Assembly: GCA_900548145.1 (NCBI GenBank)
Contig: URJB01000032.1
Location: 1-23,865 of the forward strand
From: an uncultured Eubacteriales bacterium
GTDB lineage: Bacteria > Bacillota > Clostridia > Christensenellales > Aristaeellaceae
Length of the DNA: 23,865 nt
Reading direction: 5' to 3'
The notes beneath the pieces are model-generated. The model was not told the DNA's origin, did not search any database, and saw only the letters and a list, made by a program, of their open reading frames with translations. A program made the translations under genes and the position numbers. How positions within the stretch are numbered: the stretch's first letter is position 1; each line of letters opens with the position of its first letter. Positions 7,014-15,326 of this stretch are shown here, one piece after another.

Positions 7014-9014
7014 ATGGAGCATCCTTTCAACGTCGTGCTGTACGGCGGCGATTACAACCCGGAGCAATGGCCCAAAGAAATCTGGAAGGAAGACCTGCGG
7101 CTGTTTGATCTGGCCGGGATCAACAGCGCCACGGTGAACGTGTTCTCCTGGGCCAAGCTGCAGTCCTCGGAGGAAGAATACAACTTTGCGGAGCTGGATG
7201 AGATCATCGATACGCTCTCCAAGGCGAATATCCAGATTGTGCTGGCCACCTCCACGGGTGCCATGCCCGCGTGGCTGGTGCGCAAGTACCCCGAGGTCGC
7301 CCGGGTGGACTACGAGGGCCGCCGACATAAATTCGGCGGACGGCACAACGCCTGCCCCAACAGCCCTGTCTTCCAGCACTATGCCCACGAACTGGCGCAC
7401 CGGCTGGCGGAGCGCTACGGCAGCAATCCTCACGTGGTGTGCTGGCATGTAAGCAACGAATACGGCGGAGCCTGTTACTGTGAGAACTGCGAAAAGGCTT
7501 TCCGGGTCTGGCTGCGGAAGCGTTACGGCACACTGGATGCGCTGAACGCTGCGTGGAATACGTCCTTCTGGGGCCATACCTTCTACGATTGGGACGATAT
7601 TGTGGCTCCCAATGCGCTGGGTGACGGTATTCCATCCGACAAGACCTGCTTTGCCGGTATGTCCATTGATTACCGTCGCTTCATGTCCGACAGTCTGCTG
7701 GGCAACTTCACCATGGAGCGGGACGCCATCCGGGAATGCGACCCCTCCACTCCCATCACCACCAACCTGATGGGCACCTACAAGGGGCTGGATTACTTCC
7801 GCTGGGCCAAGGAGATGGACATCGTCTCCTGGGATAACTATCCCTCCTTCGATACGCCGTGGAGCATGACCGCCATGAACCACGACCTGATGCGTTCTCT
7901 GAAGGGCAAGCCCTTCATGCTGATGGAGCAGACCCCCAGCCAGCAGAACTGGCAGCCCTATAACTCCCTGAAGCGGCCCGGCCAGATGCGGGCCCAGAGC
8001 GTACAGACGTTGGCCCACGGGGCGGACACCATCCAGTTCTTCCAGCTGCGGCGCTCCAAAGGCGGCTGCGAGAAGTTCCACGGTGCGGTGATCGAGCACG
8101 CGGGCACGGAAAACGCCCGGGTCTTCCGGGAGGTAGCCGCCTTCGGCAAGGAACTGCAAAACCTGACCGGGATGCTGGGCAGCGATTATCCTGCCAAGGT
8201 GGGCATGATCTTCGACTGGGACAACTACTGGGCGCTGGAATACACCAGCGGCCCCAGCGTGGATCTGAAATACGTGGATCAGCTGCACCGCTACTACCGT
8301 TATTTCTACGAGCGGAACATTCCCGTGGATATGGTGCCTGCGGACGGCGATTTCTCCCGCTACCAGATCATCGTCGCGCCTGTGCTGTATATGTGTAAAA
8401 AGGGTATGAAGGAAGCGCTGGAAGCCTTCGTGGCAAACGGTGGCGTACTGGTGACCTCCTTCATGAGCGGCATCGTGGACGAGAGCGACAACGTGCATCT
8501 GGGCGGCTACCCCGGCCCCCTGCGCAAGCTGGCGGGCATCTGGGCGGAGGAGATCGACGCGCTGGCTCCCAGCCAGACCAACCGGGTGCGCTTTGCGGAC
8601 GGCAGTGAATTTACCTGCAATCTGCTCTGCGACATTCTCCATCTGGAAGGAGCCGAGGCACTGGCCGTCTACGGCGATGACTTCTATCAGGGTACGCCTG
8701 CCGTGACCTGCAACCAGTTCGGGCAGGGCCGCGTTTATTACGCAGCCACGCAGCTGGCCCCGGAGGGGCTTGACAAGCTGCTGGACGAGGCCGCACGGGC
8801 CGCGAAGGTCTCCCCCGTCGCCGCACCCCTCTCCGGGCTGGAGATCGTGCGCCGGCAGGGCGACGGCCACACCTTCACCTTCGTGATGAACCTGACGAAG
8901 GAAGCTCACGTTCTGCCGGACGAATTTGCCGGCCGCGCCGACCTGCTGACGGGCAAGACCGCCGAAAAGGGTCTGGCAATGCAGCCCTTCGGCGTGCTGA
9001 TTCTGGAAGACTGA
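7014..9014 (+). CDS. Glycoside hydrolase family 42, beta-galactosidase-type
   Basis: GH42 enzymes are retaining hydrolases that release terminal beta-D-galactose, or in some members alpha-L-arabinopyranose, from oligosaccharides. The 666-residue length is typical. The family opening YGGDYNPEQW is at residues 10-19. The acid/base is E149 in VSNEYGG and the nucleophile is E305 in LMEQTPSQQNW. The metal-site cysteines of the family are present (C114, C154, C156, C159). A beta-galactosidase trimerisation domain (about 395-590) and a short C-terminal beta domain follow. No signal peptide, so it is cytoplasmic and acts on imported sugars. AAGGAGG lies about seven bases before the ATG. It converges with the membrane AraC regulator and is probably part of the same sugar-use locus. 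Confidence 0.96.
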   Translation: MEHPFNVVLYGGDYNPEQWPKEIWKEDLRLFDLAGINSATVNVFSWAKLQSSEEEYNFAELDEIIDTLSKANIQIVLATSTGAMPAWLVRKYPEVARVDYEGRRHKFGGRHNACPNSPVFQHYAHELAHRLAERYGSNPHVVCWHVSNEYGGACYCENCEKAFRVWLRKRYGTLDALNAAWNTSFWGHTFYDWDDIVAPNALGDGIPSDKTCFAGMSIDYRRFMSDSLLGNFTMERDAIRECDPSTPITTNLMGTYKGLDYFRWAKEMDIVSWDNYPSFDTPWSMTAMNHDLMRSLKGKPFMLMEQTPSQQNWQPYNSLKRPGQMRAQSVQTLAHGADTIQFFQLRRSKGGCEKFHGAVIEHAGTENARVFREVAAFGKELQNLTGMLGSDYPAKVGMIFDWDNYWALEYTSGPSVDLKYVDQLHRYYRYFYERNIPVDMVPADGDFSRYQIIVAPVLYMCKKGMKEALEAFVANGGVLVTSFMSGIVDESDNVHLGGYPGPLRKLAGIWAEEIDALAPSQTNRVRFADGSEFTCNLLCDILHLEGAEALAVYGDDFYQGTPAVTCNQFGQGRVYYAATQLAPEGLDKLLDEAARAAKVSPVAAPLSGLEIVRRQGDGHTFTFVMNLTKEAHVLPDEFAGRADLLTGKTAEKGLAMQPFGVLILED

Positions 9015-9142
9015 TTCGCGACAATGCCAAAATCCCGCTCTTTCGCTGGAAGGGGCGGAATTTTGCAAACTCCGGGTATCTTCGTATTTTTCTGCTGACC
9101 TGCGGCCAAATTACGCCTTGCGCAGCATCAAACAGGCCGGAC

Positions 9143-9190
9143 AAAATCGCCCGCCCATTCGACTTTTTCTCGAATGAGCGGGCGATTTTT
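9143..9190. terminator. Bidirectional terminator between GH42 and AraC sensor genes
   Basis: A 20-bp stem with one mismatch (9143-9162 with 9170-9189) around a seven-base loop, flanked by A-run and T-run, serves both convergent genes. A weaker GC-rich imperfect hairpin lies upstream near 9029-9065. Confidence 0.9.
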
Positions 9191-9191
9191 G

Positions 9192-11402
9192 TTATTCATG
9201 TTCCTTTCGCCATGCGTCCCGGTAGGCCGTAGGCGTGAGCCCCTTCTGGCGCTTGAACTGACGCACGAAGGAGGTATACTGGCTGTACCCCACCTTCTGG
9301 GCGATCTCCGCCACGGTCTGGTCGGTGGAACGCAGCAGGGCGCAGGCATGGTTCATCTTGCAGGTGAAGATGTAATCGGAAATATTGCAGCCCATCTGTT
9401 TCTTGAACCGATGGCTCAGGGAAGAAGCGTTCATGCCGTACCGCTCCGCCACGGTGCTGACCGTCAGCGTGTCCAGCTCCTCGCAGGAGGAAATATAATT
9501 GGCGATGCCGGTCATTTCCGTGGCGCTGTTTTCCAGGTCCTGCTCGGTCATATGCTGCAGCGCCCGCAGATGCAGCTTTCGCAGACAATCCAGCATGTCC
9601 TCCACATCGTTGACGCACTGACCGCAGACCACCGGGCCGCAGACGGACGCGCCGTCTTCTTCCTCCGGGAGGGCCTGCGTATACAGGCGAATCATTTCCG
9701 ACAGAAGGGTGACGGTGTACAGATACACGTGCCGGTTGCGGGAGACCATGGTCATCAGAATATCATACAGGAAGGCCGTGCGGTTCCTGTCCTGATTATT
9801 CAGAGCCGTTTCCAGCGCCTGCAGTTCTTCTTCGGGATAAAAGGGCGCTTCCTCCGGCTCGCTCTGCTCGTAAACAGCCACGCCTTCGCCGGTCATGCGG
9901 CGGCCTGCCGAAAGCGCGTCCATATAGGACTGGGGCGCCTGTGTCAGCTTTTCAAAGGGAATGCCCAGCGAAAAACGGGGCTGAGAATCTGCAAACTCCG
10001 GCTCCTGCGCCAGCTGCTCCAGTTCCCGCACCAACGGCTGACGATCCTGACTGTCCATGCCCACCAGCATAACGAACACGCTTCGTTCCGCGTAGGAGAA
10101 ACCATAGATGTCATGACTGCGGCTCAAGCGGGCGCAGACCTTTTCCGGCACATCCATTTCCCACGCCTTATCGCGCTGCAGCAGCATCACCACCCGCCAC
10201 GGCTGGCGGAAGGTCATGTCCAGTCGACGAAGATTCTCCTCCGCGTCCTCTTCACTGTGGTAACGGCCCCGTACTAGACGAATCAACGCATTGCTGCGCA
10301 GGATGCTGGTACGTATGTCCACCAGCTGCTGACTGTAGGAACGCAGCTGGTGCATGGCGCTTTGCAGCCGGGCAATGCCGTACACATCATCCGGCACCAG
10401 ATCCTCGGTCAACTCCATCAGCTGCTCAATGGGCTTGGCATGATGGCGGGAGGTCTCCACAATGGCGAAAAGGCACAAAAGACCGATCAGCCCAATGATC
10501 AGCATATAAGCCTGCAGCGTTGTCCTGGCCTTGCTCCCCAGATCGCCGACCTGACAGCGATAGCCGTAGGTAAGGCCAAAATCCGGGCTATAGGCAGCGC
10601 CCTCCCAATAACCGTCGTCGGTCTTGCGAAGCCCCGCTTCCGGCTGACGCAGTTCTTCCCCTGTCTGGAAGGGATAGAGCCATTTTCCGCCATGGGTAAT
10701 AGTCAGCTGACCGCCCTCCGGGATGGACGGCAGCATGCTGCGAACGCCCGCCTCACTCCACTCAAACAAAAGAAAACCGCCGGGAATATCCGCCACCGGC
10801 TGCGCAAAGATCAGCGTATCGCTCTTGGAATAAATGCCGTCCCGGTTTTCATCCGCCGCGTACCAGACCTGATTCAGCTGTTCGTCGTTCATTTCCGCCA
10901 GTGTCAGCCACCGGCCGGTTGGTTCATCGAGGAACAGGCGGTAATTGCTTACATCAAAAGTCCCGGCGATGGTAAAAACGACCTCCGGCAAATCGCGCTG
11001 ATAGTAGGAAATACCTTTGTATGCCTGACTGGTTGCCCAGAAGGCCTTCAGCATCTGCTGTACGCCGCGGCGGCTGGCATAACTGTAGCTGGACAGGTTG
11101 GAGCCTCTGAAATCGTTAAGCTGACTGATTTGCAGGCTGATGGAGACCATCTGATTGATCTTCTGATCGAAGCTCTGCCGGGCTGCGGACAGCGTGTTCG
11201 TCATTTTGCTCTGAATGCTGGCCGTCATCTCATTGGTCAGATAACGGTTCACCATCACACTGAATACCGCAAAAGGGATCGCCATCACCAGCACATAGGC
11301 CAGCGCATATTTCGTCCACAGATGAACCGCACAGGGCTTGGACATTTCCCGGACTCGCCAGCGATAGGCCTTTCCGCTCTGCGGTTTTCGTACACGTGCC
11401 AT
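9192..11402 (-). CDS. Membrane-anchored AraC-family regulator (YesS-like)
   Basis: The 736-residue product joins an extracytoplasmic sensor to a DNA-binding domain in one chain. A first membrane helix (about residues 27-50) precedes an external region of about 240 residues, and a second helix lies near 290-315. A cytoplasmic middle part follows (about 320-630), then an AraC double helix-turn-helix over the last 95 residues or so (SSLSHRFKKQMGC, then AEIAQKVGYSQYTSFVRQFK and GLTPTAYR). This layout is that of regulators such as B. subtilis YesS, which control adjacent oligosaccharide importers. Start: the ATG at 11402 has AAGGGAG 11 bases upstream; the ATG at 11429 has no ribosome site. It lies directly downstream of the sugar-binding protein, which it likely controls. 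Confidence 0.9.
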   Translation of the reverse strand: MARVRKPQSGKAYRWRVREMSKPCAVHLWTKYALAYVLVMAIPFAVFSVMVNRYLTNEMTASIQSKMTNTLSAARQSFDQKINQMVSISLQISQLNDFRGSNLSSYSYASRRGVQQMLKAFWATSQAYKGISYYQRDLPEVVFTIAGTFDVSNYRLFLDEPTGRWLTLAEMNDEQLNQVWYAADENRDGIYSKSDTLIFAQPVADIPGGFLLFEWSEAGVRSMLPSIPEGGQLTITHGGKWLYPFQTGEELRQPEAGLRKTDDGYWEGAAYSPDFGLTYGYRCQVGDLGSKARTTLQAYMLIIGLIGLLCLFAIVETSRHHAKPIEQLMELTEDLVPDDVYGIARLQSAMHQLRSYSQQLVDIRTSILRSNALIRLVRGRYHSEEDAEENLRRLDMTFRQPWRVVMLLQRDKAWEMDVPEKVCARLSRSHDIYGFSYAERSVFVMLVGMDSQDRQPLVRELEQLAQEPEFADSQPRFSLGIPFEKLTQAPQSYMDALSAGRRMTGEGVAVYEQSEPEEAPFYPEEELQALETALNNQDRNRTAFLYDILMTMVSRNRHVYLYTVTLLSEMIRLYTQALPEEEDGASVCGPVVCGQCVNDVEDMLDCLRKLHLRALQHMTEQDLENSATEMTGIANYISSCEELDTLTVSTVAERYGMNASSLSHRFKKQMGCNISDYIFTCKMNHACALLRSTDQTVAEIAQKVGYSQYTSFVRQFKRQKGLTPTAYRDAWRKEHE

Positions 11403-11464
11403 CAGCGGGTGTGCTCCCTTCCCATCCATTTTCTATTTGATTCTGCCATGAAAATACTGTATTC

Positions 11465-11493
11465 ACCATACCCCAAACCGGCGCTTTTGTCAA
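11465..11493 (-). promoter_or_regulatory. Promoter of the AraC sensor gene
   Basis: On the minus strand: perfect TTGACA (11488-11493), 17 bases, TATGGT (11465-11470). The -10 matches four of six. The small dyad AATAC-T-GTATT (11453-11463) sits at the expected transcription start. Confidence 0.65.
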
Positions 11494-11505
11494 GAAACGC
11501 CAACC

Positions 11506-11531
11506 GGGCGAGCGGCAAAAGCCGCCCGCCC
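11506..11531 (-). terminator. GC-rich hairpin after the sugar-binding protein gene
   Basis: GGGC-GA-GCGGC pairs with GCCGC-CC-GCCC (11506-11516 with 11521-11531) around AAAA. It lies about 20 bases past the stop codon, but no T-run follows, so it may be a weak terminator or an RNA 3'-end protector that lets some transcription reach the sensor gene. Confidence 0.5.
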
Positions 11532-11552
11532 ATCAGGGTTTTCAGGAAATTT

Positions 11553-13109
11553 TCAGAACTTCTTGTCGATGTAGTCCTGATACCACTGCACCCACTCGGA
11601 AGCGCGGTAGCCTTCCACGTCCTTCAGGTGCTTTTCCCACTTGGCGTCGTCCAGACCGTTGACTACGCAGTCGGCCACGAAGCTGTCCAGATAGGCCTTC
11701 AGGTCGGTGTAGAGCATATTGCGCTCCTGAATCTTTTCAGCGGGCACATTGCGGATCGGGATGCGCTCGGCGGGGAAGTGATCCTTCACGGCGTTCACAA
11801 ATCCAAGACGGACAGTGGCTTCCACAGGCGCATCGTCGCCGTTCTCTTCCAGTTCTTCGGGCAGGACCAGGCAGGGGATATGGTTCATCGCACCATAGGT
11901 GTACTTCATGTTTTCACGGGTGAAATCCTCGGTCTGCTCCGGCCACAGAGCCCAGATCTTGCCGTTTTCATCCTGCTTCCACAGCTTGCCTTCTTCGCCG
12001 TATTTCCACAGCATCTTGGTGGCCGCATCGGCGTTCTGTGCGTCAAACCAGCGAACCAGCGCTGCGGGATCCTTGCAGGCGCGGGTGATGGCAAAGCCGT
12101 AGCAGTTGCCGCAGAACTTGTTGATTTCGCCGGGGGTCACAGACTGGATCTCCGGGTAATCGGAAGCCTGCAGCGCAGGCAGGGCGGTGAACTCGGCAGC
12201 CTGTTCGGCGGCAAAATTGGAGGCAGGGGTCCAGCCGCGATAGCTGGCCACGGAGTAGGACTTCAATCGGGCGTAGAACTGCTCGTTGGTCTGGGTGAAG
12301 CCTTCCACATCCAGCAGACCCTCGGCCGCCATGCGGTGCCAGTATTCCAGACCGGCGCGGAACTCAGGCAGGGTGGCCGTGAAGATGGCCTTGCCATCCT
12401 CCACCTTCAGATAGCCGTCGCCGCCGCCTTCCCACTCGCAGATGCCCCAGGGGCCCATCAGGTTGATGAAATGGGCCGCCCAGTTGTTCTGGGTGAAGGT
12501 CACGGGGATTTCATCGGCTTCGCCGTTGCCGTTGGGGTCGCCTTCCTTGATGGCCTTGCAGACTTCGTAGAACTCTTCGGTAGTGGTGGGCATTTCCAGT
12601 CCCAGCTTGTCCAGCCAGGCCTTGTTGATGAACTGGATGCCTTCGCCCTGGTTGTCGGGGTTGGAGAAGTCGCCGATGGGCAGGGTGTAGATGTTGCCGT
12701 CCACCTGCGTGATCATGTCGATCAGTTCGGGATACTTTTCGAACATCTTCATCAGGTTAGGAGCGTTTTCTTCGGTCAGGTACTCGTTCAGCGGCACGAA
12801 CAGGGGCAGATTGCTGACCACCTGCGTCTCGTTGATGATGGACAGGAAAGCGTCGGGCAGGTCGCCGGAAGCCAGCATGATGTTGACCTTCTCACCGGCG
12901 GAAGCGGAATCCAGCTCGTAATAGTTGATCTTGATGCCCGTGGTCTCTTCCGCGTGCTTGGGGCCGATCTTGTTGGCTGTGCCGCCGCTCTTGTCAAGGC
13001 CGTGCAGGTTGACGGCGATGGTAAATTCTTCGCCTTCCGCCATGGCGGGAAGGACGATCAGGGAGAGCGCCAGGCTCAGCACCAGGATCAGGGAAAGGAA
13101 TCTTTTCAT
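11553..13109 (-). CDS. Extracellular sugar-binding protein of ABC importer (LplA/YtcQ-like)
   Basis: The 518-residue product is the substrate receptor for the two permeases encoded just upstream. A classical signal peptide ends with LPAMA|EGEE around residue 24. Mature features fit the large family-1 binding proteins: SGDLPDAFL, PLNEYLTEENAPNL, DGNIYTLP near the start, and WFDAQNADAATKMLWKYG late in the chain. Unlike most homologues in Gram-positive bacteria there is no lipobox cysteine after the signal peptide. Start: ATG 13109 has AAGGAGG about five bases away; the frame extends to 13145 without a start signal. Order permease-permease-receptor matches yteP-ytcP-ytcQ. Ligand unknown, likely an oligosaccharide. 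Confidence 0.93.
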   Translation of the reverse strand: MKRFLSLILVLSLALSLIVLPAMAEGEEFTIAVNLHGLDKSGGTANKIGPKHAEETTGIKINYYELDSASAGEKVNIMLASGDLPDAFLSIINETQVVSNLPLFVPLNEYLTEENAPNLMKMFEKYPELIDMITQVDGNIYTLPIGDFSNPDNQGEGIQFINKAWLDKLGLEMPTTTEEFYEVCKAIKEGDPNGNGEADEIPVTFTQNNWAAHFINLMGPWGICEWEGGGDGYLKVEDGKAIFTATLPEFRAGLEYWHRMAAEGLLDVEGFTQTNEQFYARLKSYSVASYRGWTPASNFAAEQAAEFTALPALQASDYPEIQSVTPGEINKFCGNCYGFAITRACKDPAALVRWFDAQNADAATKMLWKYGEEGKLWKQDENGKIWALWPEQTEDFTRENMKYTYGAMNHIPCLVLPEELEENGDDAPVEATVRLGFVNAVKDHFPAERIPIRNVPAEKIQERNMLYTDLKAYLDSFVADCVVNGLDDAKWEKHLKDVEGYRASEWVQWYQDYIDKKF

Positions 13110-13170
13110 AGGTCTACCTCCTTGCCGTAATTGAACATATTTCAACGCTTGCGCGTTTGTTCCGAAAAGG

Positions 13171-14094
13171 TCAGCCCTTGACCGCGCCGATCATCACGCC
13201 CTGCACGAAGTATTTCTGCAGGAAGGGATAAATGGCGATGACGGGCAGCGTGGACACTACGATCACGCCGTACTTGATGACCTCCACCATCTGCTCCATC
13301 TTGGCCGCAGCCTCCGGGTCGCCGCCCACCATGGAGGTGTCAGCATAGGTCTTGGCAGTCAGCAGAATTTCCCGCAGGTACAGCTGCAGAGGGTACTTGC
13401 TGCGGTCGGTCAGGAAAATCATGGCGTTGAAGTAGGAGTTCCATTGGGCCACCAGCGCATACAGTGCGATGACCGCGATAATGGCCTTGGACAGGGGCAG
13501 CACGATGCTGAAGAAATACCGCTGGTTGGTGCAGCCGTCGATGAAGGCGGCCTCCTGCAGTTCCTTGGGCAGCGTCGATACAAAGAACGAGCGGATGATA
13601 ATGATGTTGTACACCGACGAGCAGCCCAGCATCACCATCAAAAGCCGGCTGTTGACCAGATTCAGGGATTTGACCACCAGATAGAAGGGGATCAGCCCGC
13701 CGCCGAAATACATGGTGAAGACGAACAGGGCCATGAAGATGTTGCGGCCCGGCAAATCGCTGCGGGAAAGGGCGTACCCCGCCATCACCTGCACTGCCAC
13801 GGCCAGCAGCGTTCCCGCCCCGGCATACAGCAGGGTATTGGCATAGCCGATCCAGATGCGGTTATCCGCAAACACCCGGGAATAGCCCATCAGGGTAAAT
13901 CCGCGGGGATACAGAAGCGGCGTGCCGGAATTGACGTACTGGGGATCGCTGACGGAGGCCAGCAGCACAAAATACAGGGGATAAATCACCACGATCAGCA
14001 TCAAGGCCAGCAGAACATAGACCACGACGTTGAAGATACGGTCAAACCGGGTCTCATTGACCTTGGAGCCGACCCTTGCGGCAGTTTGTTCCAT
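13171..14094 (-). CDS. ABC sugar importer permease, LplC/YtcP type
   Basis: The 307-residue product is the second inner-membrane half of the importer, with six hydrophobic segments. The EAA loop that docks on the ATPase is visible: LQEAAFIDGCTNQRYFFSIV (E181-A183, G187). The C-terminus YFVQGVMIGAVKG is typical of the CUT1 YtcP subgroup. Start: an in-frame GTG at 14103 touches the AGGAGG, whereas ATG 14094 has it nine bases upstream, so the latter is chosen. It lies 18 bases downstream of the first permease gene and is clearly in one operon with it. No ATPase gene is in the window; this subgroup usually borrows a shared MsmX-type ATPase. Confidence 0.95.
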   Translation of the reverse strand: MEQTAARVGSKVNETRFDRIFNVVVYVLLALMLIVVIYPLYFVLLASVSDPQYVNSGTPLLYPRGFTLMGYSRVFADNRIWIGYANTLLYAGAGTLLAVAVQVMAGYALSRSDLPGRNIFMALFVFTMYFGGGLIPFYLVVKSLNLVNSRLLMVMLGCSSVYNIIIIRSFFVSTLPKELQEAAFIDGCTNQRYFFSIVLPLSKAIIAVIALYALVAQWNSYFNAMIFLTDRSKYPLQLYLREILLTAKTYADTSMVGGDPEAAAKMEQMVEVIKYGVIVVSTLPVIAIYPFLQKYFVQGVMIGAVKG

Positions 14095-14112
14095 AAGGCG
14101 CACCCTCCTTTC

Positions 14113-15069
14113 TTACCACAGGCTGCTGCCGGACAGGCCGCGGGCCACGCGGTTCACCACCACCAGCATCACGAAGTTGATAATGTTGTTGAACAGGCCG
14201 ATGGCCGTGGAATAGCTGTACTGCGCGCCCTGCAGGCCGATCTTGTAGGTGTAGGTGGAAATGATCTCCGAGGCGCTCATGTTCAGGTCATTCTGCATCA
14301 GGAAAACCTTTTCGTAGCCCACGTTCATGATGGAGCCGAAGTTCATCACCAGCAGGATGACCATGGTGGGCATGATGGTGGGAATGTCGATATTCCAGAT
14401 ACGCTGCAGCTTGTTGGCCCCATCGATGATGGCCGCCTCATGCAGTTCCGGGCTTACGCCCGCCAGCGCCGCCAGATAGATGATGGATCCCCAACCGGTG
14501 CTCTGCCACACGCCCGACCAGACGTACATGTGCTTGAACCACTTGGGGTCGCCCAAAAAGAAGACGGGCTGTGAACCGAACCAGCCAAGGATCGTATTGA
14601 CGAAGCCGGAGCGGGGCGAGAAGAACACGTTCAGCATTCCCACCAGAACCACGGTGGAAATGAAGTGCGGCGCGTAGGAAGCAGTCTGGGCGAACTTCTT
14701 CAGCCCCTGCCTGGGGGTGTAATTGAGCAGCAGCGCCAGTATGATAGGCAGGGGGAACCCGGCCAGCAGACTGTAGAAGCTCAGCGTCAGCGTGTTTTGT
14801 AAAAGCGCGCCGAAGCGGGGAGAGCGGAAGAAATTCTCAAAGTGCTTCAATCCTACCCACGGACTGCCCTCAATGCCCAGATAGGCGTAAAAATCCTTGA
14901 AGGCGATTTGAATGCCGTACATGGGGCCGTAGCAGAAAATCAGCAGATACGCCGTGGCGGGCAGCAGAAAAAGATAAAGGAAATAATTCGCTTTCATCTG
15001 CTTGAGCACCGTATGACGGCGCGCTTTTCTGGTTTCGGCAGGCAAGCGTCCGAGGGAGGCTTTTTCCAC
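14113..15069 (-). CDS. ABC sugar importer permease, LplB/YteP type
   Basis: The 318-residue product is the first permease of the importer. After a basic cytoplasmic N-terminus (about 1-28) come six membrane segments, beginning YFLYLFLLPATAYLLIFCYG. The family motif GPMYGIQIAFKDF (48-60) and the EAA loop LHEAAIIDGANKLQRIWNI (209-227) are present. Start: GTG 15069 has AAGGAAGG seven bases upstream and gives a normal length. The frame remains open to 15192, but that extension has no start signal and unusual composition. It heads the importer operon: permease, permease, receptor. Confidence 0.94.
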   Translation of the reverse strand: MEKASLGRLPAETRKARRHTVLKQMKANYFLYLFLLPATAYLLIFCYGPMYGIQIAFKDFYAYLGIEGSPWVGLKHFENFFRSPRFGALLQNTLTLSFYSLLAGFPLPIILALLLNYTPRQGLKKFAQTASYAPHFISTVVLVGMLNVFFSPRSGFVNTILGWFGSQPVFFLGDPKWFKHMYVWSGVWQSTGWGSIIYLAALAGVSPELHEAAIIDGANKLQRIWNIDIPTIMPTMVILLVMNFGSIMNVGYEKVFLMQNDLNMSASEIISTYTYKIGLQGAQYSYSTAIGLFNNIINFVMLVVVNRVARGLSGSSLW

Positions 15070-15326
15070 TGAGAATCCTTCCTTTCCATTTTCCGTGTTT
15101 GGAACGTTCGCTTCTTTCACTAAGCGTTTTCCGTCTGCGAGGCTTTCCCAGCTGACGGCCGGTTCCGCTCGCTTCTGGATGCAGTGTAGCACAGCGGCGC
15201 TTCAGGGAAAAGACGGCATTTCCTTTTTCGACCATAGCATGATTTGGCCCCGCCGTAAATGCTGCGGCGGGGCCAAAAAGAATCAAATTATGTCATACCC
15301 GATTCAAAAAAAGCGATACGCCAGAC
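15070..15326 (-). promoter_or_regulatory. Leader region of the ABC importer operon
   Basis: No gene fits this 257-base gap. Two weak minus-strand promoter candidates are seen: TATGGT (15231-15236) 17 bases from TTTACG, and TACACT near 15183-15188 with a poor -35. Poor -35 elements suit activation by an AraC-type protein. The palindrome GAACGTTC (15102-15109) lies in the leader. Exact start sites cannot be settled by eye. Confidence 0.4.
15243..15277 (-). terminator. Strong GC-rich hairpin after GH2 gene A
   Basis: A perfect 13-bp stem (15243-15255 with 15265-15277) with a nine-base loop lies 50 bases past the GH2 stop codon. The minus-strand side lacks a T-run after the stem, so efficiency as a terminator is uncertain. 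Confidence 0.6.

Noticed and set aside
6960..9068. Open frame of about 700 codons on the minus strand opposite the GH42 gene
   Set aside because: It mirrors a GC-rich gene with biased third codon positions; no ribosome site, low-complexity translation, and the plus-strand gene is unmistakable.
10350..13130. Open frame of over 900 codons on the plus strand opposite the AraC sensor and sugar receptor genes
   Set aside because: Antisense shadow crossing two real minus-strand genes and their intergenic region; no family resemblance and no start signal.
15110..15135. Possible CcpA (cre) site in the importer leader
   Set aside because: Only about seven of ten informative positions match and the outer bases are wrong.
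15070..15192. N-terminal extension of the first permease to 15192
   Set aside because: No start signal, composition unlike a permease N-terminus, and GTG 15069 has a well-placed ribosome site.
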